A stretch of DNA of 64,000 bases, taken from contig NZ_CP104467.1 of assembly GCF_025369935.1 (NCBI RefSeq), forward strand, positions 6,641,001 to 6,705,000. The letters run 5' to 3'. Positions 18,576-27,085 of the stretch are shown piece after piece. The notes beneath the pieces were generated by a model that was not told the origin of the DNA, searched no databases, and saw nothing but the letters and a program-made list of their open reading frames with translations. Source of the DNA: Paenibacillus andongensis (lineage in GTDB: Bacteria > Bacillota > Bacilli > Paenibacillales > NBRC-103111). Each line of letters begins with the position of its first letter. The first letter of the stretch is position 1. The position numbers and the translations under genes are program-made.

Positions 18576-18595
18576 AGTTTTGCTCTAGCAAAACT
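18576..18595. other. Small perfect hairpin before the secreted-protein gene
   Basis: AGTTTTGC-TCTA-GCAAAACT is an exact inverted repeat ending five bases upstream of the GGAGG of the gene starting at 18557. It has no U-run, so it is not a normal terminator. It could stabilise the mRNA or affect ribosome access; this is speculative. Confidence 0.4.
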
Positions 18596-18613
18596 TTCTT
18601 CACAAGCATATAT

Positions 18614-20239
18614 TTACATTTCAATCATGACATGGTGCTGAGCATCAGAATCGGCGCTTTCCTGTGCTACCGCCTGCTGTTTCTTTTTCTGTCGCATGAA
18701 AAAGACTAAAATAATGGCAATGAACGCCGGTATTGAAGAAAGCATCAACGTGTCCGCAATGGCTCTTGTCAAAGCTTCTTTTTGCACCAATCCGTATAAA
18801 ACGCCAACCACACCACCTGCCGCTGAATTCGCATCCGTCCCGAGTTCCAAATAACGATGTACGACGTTCGTTTGAAGATCCGTATACGCTGGCGAATTCG
18901 TAGAAATGGACTCGTTGAATCTGGCCCCAAATTGTGTCGCTTGATTATTCATATTACTGGTCAACATCGCAATACCAAGTGATGCCATGACATTACGGAT
19001 AACATTAGATACCGAGGACGCCCTACCAATCATTTGATTCGGCAAGGTGTTCATTCCCGCGGAAGTCAGCGGCATCATGCATAAACCAATGCCAATACCG
19101 CGAATAACGAGCAAACCGCTGATCCAATGTGTAGGCGTTTGTTGAGAAAGTACATGCATCTCTAAGGTCGTGCAGCCAATAATGGTCAAACCTATTATTC
19201 CAAGAGGAACTACACCGTATTTGGAAACCAGTTTTCCTGCAACGGGCATCATGAAGGCCATTGCAATCGACTGCGGCATCATGACCAACCCCGTTTGCAT
19301 AGGCGTCAGCCCCGTTACATTTTGCATAAAAATCGGCATCATATAAACACCGCCCTGCATGGAAATCATAACGAAACTCGAAGCCGCTAAGCTTAGGGTA
19401 AAAATAGGGTTCTTGAACAATCGGAAATCCATAATGGGATTATCTTTGCCAAGCTCCACCCATATTAAAAGGATAAAGCTGGAAATCGAAACGAAAAATA
19501 AACTAACAATATAGAGGGAAGTCCATCCGTCGGATTGACCGTCCGTTAAGGCAAGAAGCAGAGTGCTGAATACAATCATACATAAAATACTGCCGACAAA
19601 ATCAAATTTTATCCCAGCTCGTTTGGGTGTCTCCTTCAAAAAAATGAAACCAAGCGTTACAGCTACAATTCCAATCGGCACATTGATGTAAAATAAATAA
19701 CGCCAGCTAAAGTTATCGACTAGATATCCGCTTAAGGTAGGACCCATGGCTGGCGCCGCCATAGCAGCGATCCCCCAGATTCCCATAGCAACTTGAATTT
19801 TGCTGCGGGGCATAATCTGGTAGAGCATTGCCATACCTACAGGCATAATAAAGCCTCCGCCAAGTCCTTGAATAATACGAAATATGATAAGACTGGTGTC
19901 GCTCCAAGCGATCCCGCACAAAATCGAGCCGATAACAAAAGCAACTACCGTTGTCAGGAACGTTGTTTTGTAACCAAAACGATCTGATAAGAAACCACCC
20001 ATGGGTACAACAACCGCTGAAGCGAGCATGTAGCCCGTAACAACCCATTCAATTTGTGTCGACGTAGAGCCAAAGACAGACATTAACTTTGGTATCGCAA
20101 CATTCATCAAACTGTTATCTAAAATCGCAAGAAATGTACCTAGAATGAGTACTAATAGAGCTAACCATTGGTAACCTGTTATTTTCTCCTCTTGTGGCTT
20201 AACCTCGGGGGCAGCCGCTTCCGTCGATACAGATGACAT
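18614..20239 (-). CDS. DHA2-family (EmrB-like) MFS drug exporter
   Basis: A 541-residue proton-coupled exporter of the 14-helix DHA2 family. The sequence shows ILGTFLAILDNSLMNVAIPKL (motif D1-like), GGFLSDRFGYKTTF (motif A) and GMAMLYQIMPR, with about 14 hydrophobic segments and a charged C-terminal tail. Two HlyD-type adaptor genes lie directly upstream on the same strand with a MarR regulator at the head. This resembles the Gram-negative EmrR-EmrA-EmrB order, but with two adaptors in an organism with no outer membrane. The substrate is unknown. Confidence 0.9.
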   Translation of the reverse strand: MSSVSTEAAAPEVKPQEEKITGYQWLALLVLILGTFLAILDNSLMNVAIPKLMSVFGSTSTQIEWVVTGYMLASAVVVPMGGFLSDRFGYKTTFLTTVVAFVIGSILCGIAWSDTSLIIFRIIQGLGGGFIMPVGMAMLYQIMPRSKIQVAMGIWGIAAMAAPAMGPTLSGYLVDNFSWRYLFYINVPIGIVAVTLGFIFLKETPKRAGIKFDFVGSILCMIVFSTLLLALTDGQSDGWTSLYIVSLFFVSISSFILLIWVELGKDNPIMDFRLFKNPIFTLSLAASSFVMISMQGGVYMMPIFMQNVTGLTPMQTGLVMMPQSIAMAFMMPVAGKLVSKYGVVPLGIIGLTIIGCTTLEMHVLSQQTPTHWISGLLVIRGIGIGLCMMPLTSAGMNTLPNQMIGRASSVSNVIRNVMASLGIAMLTSNMNNQATQFGARFNESISTNSPAYTDLQTNVVHRYLELGTDANSAAGGVVGVLYGLVQKEALTRAIADTLMLSSIPAFIAIILVFFMRQKKKQQAVAQESADSDAQHHVMIEM

Positions 20240-20253
20240 CCTTGCAGCCTCCT

Positions 20254-21570
20254 TTACTCGGCATGAACCTTAGCACCGTCAGTTAGCTTATCGCCAGGAT
20301 TCAGGACGATCTTATCATTAGGTTGCAATGCTGCAGTCCCTTTGAGGTATACCCAATCTTGGTTCTTATCTTCTGTCTGCAGCTCTACAGGATGAACGGT
20401 GTCACCGCTAATCTTATAAACGACCGTCTTGCCGTCTTTTTGCAAAAGGGCGGCTTTCGGTATTTCAACGCGATTCTCGCCACTGCTTGCTCCGAAAGCA
20501 ACACTGGCAACAGCTCCCGCATGCAGGGATCCATCCGGATTGCCCACCGTTAACTTAACAGGAAAGGTGTTGTTATTTGTATCAGAAACCGGACTAACAA
20601 ATGTGATTGTGCCTTCAAACGTTTTACCTGGAATACTGGGCACCGTCACGGTTCCTTTCGCTCCTTGTTTAATGGAGCTGACCATTCCCTCAGGGACACT
20701 GACTTCCACTTTCACCTGATCTATGTTTACAACCGTCAATAAAGCTGCTCCAGCTTGTGCCATTTCTCCCACATTCACATTCTTTTTTACAATGACACCA
20801 TCAATTGGTGAAACTACCCCAGCATTCTTCACCGCATTCTGAACTAGCGTCAAACCAGCTTGTTTCGCTGAGACGTCGGCTTTCAATTGCTCCAACATAT
20901 TAGCAGTTGCGCCTTCTTTGGCCAAGCTCAGCTTAGCCTCTGCGGCAGACAATTGAGCGTTCGCACCTTGTTGCTGCGACATAGCGGATTCATAAGCTGC
21001 TTTTGCTTTTTCATAATCCAGTGTCGCTTTATCCAGGTCGTCCGTACTGACTTCGCCTTGATCATAAAAGTTTTTCGCATGATTGTAGCCTTTAGTTACG
21101 AGGTCAAAAGCTGCTTTCGCTTGTGACACTCCCGCTTTAGCTTGATTAATTGCCGCTTTGGCTTGCTCAACTGCCGCACCTGCCGCTTGCAGATCCTGTG
21201 AACGGGCGCCTGCTGCCGTATCTGCCAATTTCGCCTGCGAAGCCGTCAGTCCGGCTTGTGCTTGATCCAACTGCTGGCTTAAATCTTCGGTGTCGAGTTG
21301 AACAAGTAGATCGCCCTTCTTTACTTTCGCACCTTCATCTACAGAAACAGAAGTAATTTTACCTCCTATTTTGGACACCACTTGAACTGTTTGATCCGCC
21401 GCTAATTTACCGCTCGCTCCAGCTGCATTCGAACTGCCGATCGTAATCACTTTGACTGAAGGTGTTGTTGATTGCGCAGCGCTTGTTTGTGAAGAACTGC
21501 AGCCGCTAACAAACATAAGGGAACCTGCCAGAACACTTAAAGATACAACGACGTTAAGATGTTTTTTCAT
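20254..21570 (-). CDS. HlyD/RND-type adaptor lipoprotein
   Basis: A 438-residue membrane-fusion-type adaptor with a lipoprotein signal: MKKHLNVVVSLSVLAGSLMF then VSGC lipobox, so Cys24 should be lipidated on the outer face of the membrane. Next come a biotinyl-lipoyl half (GGKITSVSVDEGAKVKKGDLL), a long alpha-helical hairpin (~100-245) rich in Ala, Gln and Lys, the second lipoyl half (AGVVSPIDGVIVKKNVNVGE) and a beta-barrel domain. It lies 14 bp before the MFS gene. It resembles RND adaptors more than the short EmrA-like protein upstream, so the operon encodes two different adaptors. Confidence 0.87.
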   Translation of the reverse strand: MKKHLNVVVSLSVLAGSLMFVSGCSSSQTSAAQSTTPSVKVITIGSSNAAGASGKLAADQTVQVVSKIGGKITSVSVDEGAKVKKGDLLVQLDTEDLSQQLDQAQAGLTASQAKLADTAAGARSQDLQAAGAAVEQAKAAINQAKAGVSQAKAAFDLVTKGYNHAKNFYDQGEVSTDDLDKATLDYEKAKAAYESAMSQQQGANAQLSAAEAKLSLAKEGATANMLEQLKADVSAKQAGLTLVQNAVKNAGVVSPIDGVIVKKNVNVGEMAQAGAALLTVVNIDQVKVEVSVPEGMVSSIKQGAKGTVTVPSIPGKTFEGTITFVSPVSDTNNNTFPVKLTVGNPDGSLHAGAVASVAFGASSGENRVEIPKAALLQKDGKTVVYKISGDTVHPVELQTEDKNQDWVYLKGTAALQPNDKIVLNPGDKLTDGAKVHAE

Positions 21571-21579
21571 GGGTAATCC

Positions 21580-22239
21580 TTACTCCCCTTTGATATGGAT
21601 TTTGATCGCAGCATTCATACCTGGCGCCAGATCTAATCCCTTATGATCGTCAATAGATATTTTTACATTTAAACGCTGTGTAACTTTTGTAAAGTTCCCG
21701 CTTGAGCCCGTTGTCGGAAGCAATGAGAAGGTAGAAGCTGTTGCTTGACCAATCTCCGTTACTTTCCCTTGGAAATCTGTTCCACTATATGTATCCACAT
21801 TAAACGTTACCAACTGTCCAACATGTATCTTTCGGATCTTCGTTTCATCAATATCTGCCGATACGAATAAGGCGCTCTTATCCACAATCATTGCGACCGA
21901 TTGCCCGGGAGCGACGACTTCGCCAACTTTTGCGGCGGTTTGAATCACAGTTCCTCCGATCGGAGTGCGCAAAGTCGCTTGATCGAGCAAGCTATTCGAT
22001 AAATTCGTAATATCCTGCTGACCGACAATTTGATCCGCCACAACCGTATCGCCTACTTTTATGCCCAGCGTGTTAATTTTGCCCGCAATTCGAGGCATGA
22101 CACGGTAAATATCTCCCGAGAGACGGGCATTGTCTGTCGCTACATAATTAGCGCCCTGATACCAGTAATAACCGCCGATGCTGGCTCCGCTAATAACCAT
22201 AACAGCCAGAATAATAATTAGAACCAATTTACGTTTCAT
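21580..22239 (-). CDS. Short EmrA/HlyD-type adaptor
   Basis: A 219-residue single-pass protein with the N-terminal anchor LVLIIILAVMVISGASIGGYYW, then TDNARLSGDIYRVMPRIAGKI, the EmrA-like start of the lipoyl domain. The coiled-coil hairpin is almost absent: the two lipoyl halves are joined by only ~12 residues (DITNLSNSLLDQ). The beta-barrel half follows with APGQSVAMIV. Most EmrA proteins are about 390 residues; the short form suits a cell without a periplasm to span. Its ATG overlaps the marR stop (ATGA), so it is translationally coupled to the regulator. Confidence 0.85.
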   Translation of the reverse strand: MKRKLVLIIILAVMVISGASIGGYYWYQGANYVATDNARLSGDIYRVMPRIAGKINTLGIKVGDTVVADQIVGQQDITNLSNSLLDQATLRTPIGGTVIQTAAKVGEVVAPGQSVAMIVDKSALFVSADIDETKIRKIHVGQLVTFNVDTYSGTDFQGKVTEIGQATASTFSLLPTTGSSGNFTKVTQRLNVKISIDDHKGLDLAPGMNAAIKIHIKGE

Positions 22240-22679
22240 TCCGTTCCCTCCAGCTTTTTCTCCAAATGTTCAATGAGTATTCCGATCACTTCTTTACATG
22301 TCGCAATCTGCTCAGGTGTAAATGCCATCTCCAAACCTGCGTAGAACTCCTGTGTAATCGTCTCAAGCTTCGTTTTCTTCATCTGTTGACAGAAATCAGT
22401 CGTACCAATCCAGACAATTCTTCGATCCTGCTCATCCCTCTTGCGTTCCACCAATCCATCACGTTCCAACCGGTCCACAATACCGGAAACCGTACTATTA
22501 CTGAGCTGCACGGCATGAGCGAGATCCCCAAGCTTTCTCGGTTCCTTCATAAACAATTCCCTTAAAATAAACAACTGTGGTCCCGTTAACTCTTCCCGTT
22601 GAAGTTCCCGATACATTAAAGATACACGCAGCTTATGCAGCCTCGTAAATTCAGCCACAAGATCTCTAACCTCTTCCAA
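22236..22679 (-). CDS. MarR-family transcriptional regulator
   Basis: A 147-residue winged-helix repressor. The recognition part reads KLGDLAHAVQLSNSTVSGIVDRLERDGLVERK, followed by the wing RDEQDRRIVWI, both typical of MarR. The start is a TTG at 22679 behind GGGGGAAG. It is the first gene of the efflux operon. A perfect 24-bp palindrome lies 48 bp upstream of its start, so the protein probably represses its own operon and is released by a small-molecule ligand. Which compound it senses cannot be read from the sequence. Confidence 0.9.
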   Translation of the reverse strand: MEEVRDLVAEFTRLHKLRVSLMYRELQREELTGPQLFILRELFMKEPRKLGDLAHAVQLSNSTVSGIVDRLERDGLVERKRDEQDRRIVWIGTTDFCQQMKKTKLETITQEFYAGLEMAFTPEQIATCKEVIGILIEHLEKKLEGTE

Positions 22680-22936
22680 ACCACTTCCCCCTTAAAAAAC
22701 ATAAGAATAATTGTTATTTCGAATGCGAATATTTCGTATACGAAATATTCAGATGCCATTAATCGTAACATGAATTTATGGATCTGGAAATATGTAGAAT
22801 ATGACTTATTTGTGAAAACAAATTAGCCGAAAAGCTAATGCTTCGGACTTCGTGGTCCCCCTAAAATGAGCACTACAATTTATGAAATACCAGGAGCACA
22901 TCCTTTTATAATCCTTACTCGCATGGCACGTAACCG
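22680..22936. other. Intergenic region upstream of marR
   Basis: Holds the marR promoter region and the palindromic operator at 22727-22750. The remainder (about 22760-22936) shows no gene, RNA or repeat that I can recognise. Confidence 0.5.
22727..22750. promoter_or_regulatory. Perfect 24-bp palindrome, likely MarR operator
   Basis: GAATATTTCGTA is followed immediately by its exact reverse complement. A further TATTTCG/CGAATA pair overlaps on the left (22715-22731), giving a possible second half-occupied site. The distance to the marR start fits an operator over the promoter. Confidence 0.75.
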
Positions 22937-22968
22937 AAAAAATGAAAAAGGCTCCCTAAGGAGCCTTT
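22937..22968 (-). terminator. Terminator of groES-groEL
   Basis: On the minus strand AAAGGCTCC-TTAG-GGAGCCTTT is followed by TTCATTTTTT, about 30 bases after the groEL stop. Confidence 0.9.
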
Positions 22969-22999
22969 CATTACAGCTTATATGAGGCTGATGTAAAGC

Positions 23000-24628
23000 T
23001 TACATCATGCCGCCCATTCCACCCATGCCGCCCATATCAGGCATGCCTGGTTTGTCTTTTTCTGGTTTATCAGCGATAACCGCTTCAGTTGTCAAGAACA
23101 TAGCTGCTACGGATGCTGCGTTTTGCAGTGCGGAACGAGTTACTTTAGCAGGGTCAACGATACCTGCTTCGAACATGTTCACCCATTGGCCAGTTGCTGC
23201 GTTGTAGCCGATGCCTACTTTTTCGTTTTTGAGGCGCTCAACGATTACGGAGCCTTCTTGACCAGCGTTAGCTGCGATTGTGCGAACTGGCTCTTCTAGG
23301 GAGCGCAGGATGATGTTAACGCCTGTTTGCTCGTCGCCAGTTGCTGCTACTTTAGCTACTGCGTTGTATACGTTAACGAGGGCTGTACCACCACCAGAAA
23401 CGATACCTTCTTCAACAGCTGCACGAGTTGCGTTCAGAGCATCTTCGATACGAAGTTTGCGCTCTTTCAGCTCAGTTTCTGTCGCTGCGCCAACTTTGAT
23501 AACAGCTACGCCGCCAGAAAGTTTAGCCAAACGCTCTTGCAATTTTTCTTTATCGAAATCGGAAGTAGTTTCTTCCAGTTGGGAACGGATTTGTGTAACA
23601 CGTGCGCCGATGTCTTTTTTGTCGCCAGCGCCATCAACGATGATTGTGTTTTCTTTGGTTACACGAACTTGGCGTGCGCTACCCAATTGCTCAGGACGCG
23701 TGGATTTCAGATCCAAACCAAGCTCTTCTGTGATCACTTGACCACCTGTTAGAGCAGCGATATCGCCAAGCATAGCTTTACGACGATCACCGAAACCTGG
23801 AGCTTTAACAGCTACGCAAGTGAATGTGCCACGAAGTCTGTTCACAACAAGCGTTGCTTGTGCTTCGCCTTCAACATCTTCAGCAATGATCAGAAGTTGC
23901 TTACCGGATTGAACCACTTTTTCAAGAACAGGCAAGATTTCTTGGATGTTCGAGATTTTTTTGTCAGTGATCAGGATGTATGGGTTGTCAAGGACAGCTT
24001 CCATTTTATCCGTGTCAGTGATCATGTATGGGGAAGTGTAACCACGGTCGAATTGCATACCTTCTACAACTTCGAGCTCAGTCAAGAATCCTTTGGATTC
24101 TTCAACAGTGATAACACCGTCTTTACCTACTTTTTCCATAGCTTCAGCGATCAGTTCGCCTACTTCTTCATCAGCAGCAGAGATTGCCGCTACTTGTGCG
24201 ATGGATTGTTTGCCTTCGATTGGCTTCGCGATAGCTTGAAGCTCTTCTACAGCCGCTTTAACAGCTTTCTCGATACCTTTGCGGATAACCATTGGGTTAG
24301 CGCCTGCAGTTACGTTTTTCAAACCTTCGCGGATCATAGCTTGTGCTAGAACCGTTGCAGTTGTTGTACCGTCACCAGCAACATCGTTTGTTTTGGTAGC
24401 AACTTCTTTAACAAGTTGTGCTCCCATGTTTTCGAAAGCATCCTCAAGCTCGATTTCTTTCGCGATTGTAACACCGTCATTTGTGATCAACGGGCTGCCA
24501 AATTTTTTCTCAAGAACAACGTTACGGCCTTTAGGACCGAGGGTTACTTTTACAGCATTAGCTAAAGCATCTACCCCACGAAGCATCGCGCGGCGTGCGT
24601 CTTCACTGAACTTAATTTCTTTTGCCAT
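23000..24628 (-). CDS. groEL: Chaperonin GroEL (Hsp60)
   Basis: The 542-residue 14-subunit chaperonin that folds proteins with GroES. The sequence opens MAKEIKFSEDARRAMLRGVD and carries the nucleotide-binding VTLGPKGRNVVLE, NDGVTIAKEIE and GDGTTTATVLA, apical-domain SPYMITD and the Gly/Met-rich tail GGMGGMGGMM. Length and motifs are those of a housekeeping GroEL, with no unusual residues. It follows groES by 93 bp as one operon under CIRCE control and ends at a strong terminator. Confidence 0.98.
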   Translation of the reverse strand: MAKEIKFSEDARRAMLRGVDALANAVKVTLGPKGRNVVLEKKFGSPLITNDGVTIAKEIELEDAFENMGAQLVKEVATKTNDVAGDGTTTATVLAQAMIREGLKNVTAGANPMVIRKGIEKAVKAAVEELQAIAKPIEGKQSIAQVAAISAADEEVGELIAEAMEKVGKDGVITVEESKGFLTELEVVEGMQFDRGYTSPYMITDTDKMEAVLDNPYILITDKKISNIQEILPVLEKVVQSGKQLLIIAEDVEGEAQATLVVNRLRGTFTCVAVKAPGFGDRRKAMLGDIAALTGGQVITEELGLDLKSTRPEQLGSARQVRVTKENTIIVDGAGDKKDIGARVTQIRSQLEETTSDFDKEKLQERLAKLSGGVAVIKVGAATETELKERKLRIEDALNATRAAVEEGIVSGGGTALVNVYNAVAKVAATGDEQTGVNIILRSLEEPVRTIAANAGQEGSVIVERLKNEKVGIGYNAATGQWVNMFEAGIVDPAKVTRSALQNAASVAAMFLTTEAVIADKPEKDKPGMPDMGGMGGMGGMM

Positions 24629-24721
24629 GATAGGAAACCTCCTCTAATTTAGAACCTGTACATAGTAAGTAGTATTACGGAAAAACTAAGTAAACGCAGT
24701 GCCGATCTATATCCTGCTAAA

Positions 24722-25003
24722 TTAGGCTAATACAGCGAGAATGTCGCTTTCGCGCAAGATCAACAGTTCGCGGCCTTCGTATTTCACTTCAGTTCCAGCG
24801 TATTTGGAGAAAATGATGCGGTCGCCTTCGCTTACTTCAAGCGGAACACGTACGCCATCTTTCAACGCGCCTGCGCCTACAGCTACAACTTTACCTTCTT
24901 GTGGTTTTTCTTTAGCTGTATCTGGCAGCACGATGCCACTTGCTGTAGTCTCCTCTTTCGCAACGGCTTCAATGATTACTCGATCACCTAACGGTCTGAT
25001 CAT
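24722..25003 (-). CDS. groES: Co-chaperonin GroES (Hsp10)
   Basis: The 93-residue heptameric lid for GroEL. It starts MIRPLGDRVIIEAV and includes GIVLPDTAKEKPQEGKVVAV, the mobile loop, and GDRIIFSKYAGTEVKYEG. The start is the ATG at 25003 behind AAAGGAGG; the upstream in-frame extension to 25117 runs through the CIRCE element and is not coding. It is transcribed together with groEL. Confidence 0.97.
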   Translation of the reverse strand: MIRPLGDRVIIEAVAKEETTASGIVLPDTAKEKPQEGKVVAVGAGALKDGVRVPLEVSEGDRIIFSKYAGTEVKYEGRELLILRESDILAVLA

Positions 25004-25050
25004 GGAAAAATAGCCTCCTTTAGAAAATTGGTATTGGGTGTATTCGGTTA

Positions 25051-25077
25051 TTAGCACTCGAATGTGTTTAGTGCTAA
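25051..25077. promoter_or_regulatory. CIRCE element (HrcA operator)
   Basis: TTAGCACTC-N9-TAGTGCTAA, one base from the consensus inverted repeat, located 48 bp upstream of the groES start. HrcA binding here represses groES-groEL until heat or misfolded protein occupies GroEL. Confidence 0.95.
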
Positions 25078-25088
25078 CAACAATTCTT

Positions 25089-25117
25089 ATGATACTCATT
25101 CTGGGAGTAATTTGCAA
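25089..25117 (-). promoter_or_regulatory. Sigma-A-like promoter of groES-groEL
   Basis: On the minus strand TTGCAA (25112-25117) and TATCAT (25089-25094) are separated by 17 bp and lie immediately upstream of CIRCE, so HrcA would cover the transcription start. Confidence 0.7.
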
Positions 25118-25194
25118 GTCCTTTTACACATTTTTCATTCTTTCGGGCACCCCCCTCATTCTACCCAAATGAAAAACAAATATTCCCTCTAAAA

Positions 25195-25230
25195 AAAGAA
25201 AAACAGCCTGCACTTTAGGCAGACTGTTTT
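25195..25230 (-). terminator. Terminator of tatA-tatC
   Basis: On the minus strand AAACAGTCTGC pairs with GCAGGCTGTTT, followed by TTCTTTTTTT, starting at the tatC stop. Confidence 0.85.
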
Positions 25231-25231
25231 A

Positions 25232-25990
25232 TTATTTAGGACCAAACTCCCGCTCCCACTCAGCATCCTTCGCCAACTGTTTGCGATAGATGAATCCCGA
25301 CATAAATACGCTAAATTCATACAAAACAATAAGCGGCAAAGCCACTAATATAGCCGATATCGCATCTGGCGGTGTAATTACCGTAGACAGAATAACGAGC
25401 AGCATGTACGCATATCTCCTGAACTTGTGCAGAAGCTTCGGATTCAAAAGGCGAATCTTCGTGAGGAACATCACGACAATAGGCATTTCAAACGTAATGG
25501 CCAGCGGAAGAATAATGTTGAACATGAATGTAAAATATTGTGCTGCGCCATACATCTCCGTGATATCGAGACTATGGCTAATGGAGGAAGTAAAGTAAAA
25601 GGCCATCGGAAAAACAACCCAATACCCGAAGGAAAGACCTCCCAAAAATAGCAAAAACGCATAAGGAATATAAATAATCGAAGCCTTCTGCTCAGCCTCA
25701 CGCAAGCCTGGCTTAACAAACGCCCATATATGATAAAGAATAACCGGGAGGGTAATCAGAATCCCTACGGCCAATCCAAAATTCATATATAAGCGCAGGG
25801 CATCCCACGGGGAAAAAACGTTCCAACTAATGCTATTAGCAGGCGGAATGTTTTTGAGGTAACGAATGATCGGCTTCGCGCTGATTAATCCGCCTACCAT
25901 CCCTATGACCAGGACTGCCAGTACCCACATGATTCGTTTGCGCAGCTCACCAAGGTGTTCTACGAGTGACATTTCTTCGTTCGTTGTCAT
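25232..25990 (-). CDS. tatC: Twin-arginine translocase subunit TatC
   Basis: A 252-residue six-helix membrane protein that recognises twin-arginine signal peptides and exports folded proteins with TatA. The N-terminal EEMSLVEHLGELRKRIMWVL and the central FPMAFYFT region are typical of TatC. A Glu in ITFEMPIVVMFL lies at the usual signal-binding area. It lies downstream of tatA on the same strand and ends at a clear terminator. No obvious Tat substrate gene is adjacent. Confidence 0.95.
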   Translation of the reverse strand: MTTNEEMSLVEHLGELRKRIMWVLAVLVIGMVGGLISAKPIIRYLKNIPPANSISWNVFSPWDALRLYMNFGLAVGILITLPVILYHIWAFVKPGLREAEQKASIIYIPYAFLLFLGGLSFGYWVVFPMAFYFTSSISHSLDITEMYGAAQYFTFMFNIILPLAITFEMPIVVMFLTKIRLLNPKLLHKFRRYAYMLLVILSTVITPPDAISAILVALPLIVLYEFSVFMSGFIYRKQLAKDAEWEREFGPK

Positions 25991-26060
25991 ATTTCACCAA
26001 CCTGATCTAGTGGATCAAACCTATACGGCTGAAGCACTTGTTATGCTGAAAAGAAAGCGG

Positions 26061-26678
26061 CTAGTCCGGTAGACGCCGCGTGCTGCTTTGCGGCGCTGCC
26101 GTGGAGGCAGGCTGTGCGTCCGTTCGAGCAGGTGCCGTCGGTGTGACCGACGGTGCCTCTACAGCGGGCGCTGCTGCTGACGGGACGGATGCTGCTGTTG
26201 CAGCAGTCGAACCCGATTGTGCAAACGATGCGTCAACCGATGAGGCAAACACGGGTACCGCTGCCTGTTCGAGCTGGACAACCGTTTGGACAGCCTCTGG
26301 CTCCGCAGTAGCAGCAGTATCTGACTCCGCGACTTCTGGTGCAGCTGTACTCGGTTCGACACTCGACTTGACTAATGAGGGAGCTGTCGTAACGAACTCA
26401 ACCGCCGCTCTCTCGGAAGTAGCATCTGCTTCGAAAGGATTTGACGAGGCCGCTCGGACTTGAGTCGAAACCTGCGGATCTGGTTTGACCTGGGCTGCCG
26501 GCTTCGGCGCCGCCGCTTCTTCAGACTCATCGTTCAGCAGGGCGTGAGCGCCTTTCTTGAAATCTCTGATCGCGCGCCCAAGCACACGGCCGATTTCGGG
26601 CAGCTTCTGCGGTCCAAATAGGACAAGCGCAACGACTGCTATTAATAAGAGCTCGGTGAAACCGATATTTTGAAACAT
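26061..26678 (-). CDS. tatA: TatA-type pore subunit with very long C-terminal tail
   Basis: Residues 1-~50 form a normal TatA: transmembrane segment GFTELLLIAVVALVLFGPQK with the FGP hinge, then the amphipathic helix LPEIGRVLGRAIRDFKKGA. The start is the ATG at 26678; upstream in-frame ATGs lack a TatA-like N-terminus. The protein has 205 residues instead of the usual 57-75. The extra ~150 residues are low-complexity and dominated by Ala, Ser, Pro, Thr, Val and Glu, with no recognised domain. A similar but shorter tail occurs in TatB-type proteins. The tail could be cytoplasmic spacer or membrane-surface material; it is not needed for the core function. Confidence 0.85.
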   Translation of the reverse strand: MFQNIGFTELLLIAVVALVLFGPQKLPEIGRVLGRAIRDFKKGAHALLNDESEEAAAPKPAAQVKPDPQVSTQVRAASSNPFEADATSERAAVEFVTTAPSLVKSSVEPSTAAPEVAESDTAATAEPEAVQTVVQLEQAAVPVFASSVDASFAQSGSTAATAASVPSAAAPAVEAPSVTPTAPARTDAQPASTAAPQSSTRRLPD

Positions 26679-26711
26679 GGACTTCATCTCCATTATTTGT
26701 TGCGACTTCAA

Positions 26712-27085
26712 TTAAACCGTATAACAAATTAGCAAACGCTTAATCGGCAACGAAATCTCCTAGTGAGTGGTAACTGTGTGCAGAGAACACCTTCACTATA
26801 GTCACACACTTTTGCATTAGCTGCAAAAAGTGCAGTTATTTGGCTACTTTTCACCTCTACGGCCCACTTTACCTGCATTTTATACATCAAAATCAGCTAA
26901 AAACAGCCAATTTACCACCAATGCGCCAAAAGAGATGTACATTTTGCAGTAAATTGCTAAATATGAAAGAAATTCAACCAATCACCTGCACAAAATGCAG
27001 CAAAAATGTCGAATGTGCTTTACACCAACAAAATCGAAGCAATCTTAACTAGCAGGCTTTGACCATCTAGCGCTGGCTCAAGAAG
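26712..27085. other. Intergenic region with TGCA-type inverted motifs
   Basis: This 374-bp AT-rich gap holds two copies of CTGCA-N5-TGCAG (26821-26835 and 26986-27000) and further CTGCATTTT/TTTTGCAG fragments between them. A 70-codon plus-strand frame (26840-27052) crosses it but lacks a good ribosome binding site and its CxxC pairs come from the repeated motif, so I do not call it a gene. It also carries the tatA upstream region. Confidence 0.5.
26821..27000. repeat. Paired CTGCA-N5-TGCAG palindromic motifs
   Basis: The outer copies are CTGCAAAAAGTGCAG and CTGCACAAAATGCAG, 165 bp apart. Inside lie CTGCATTTT (near 26874) and TTTTGCAG (near 26943). The layout suggests a degenerate intergenic repeat family, possibly present elsewhere in the genome. 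Confidence 0.45.

Noticed and set aside
23280..24349. Long antisense frames opposite groEL
   Set aside because: These mirror the strong codon bias of groEL and have no ribosome binding sites or recognisable domains.
26840..27052. 70-codon plus-strand frame with CxxC pairs
   Set aside because: No convincing ribosome binding site, and the cysteines arise from the repeated TGCA motif; composition looks non-coding.
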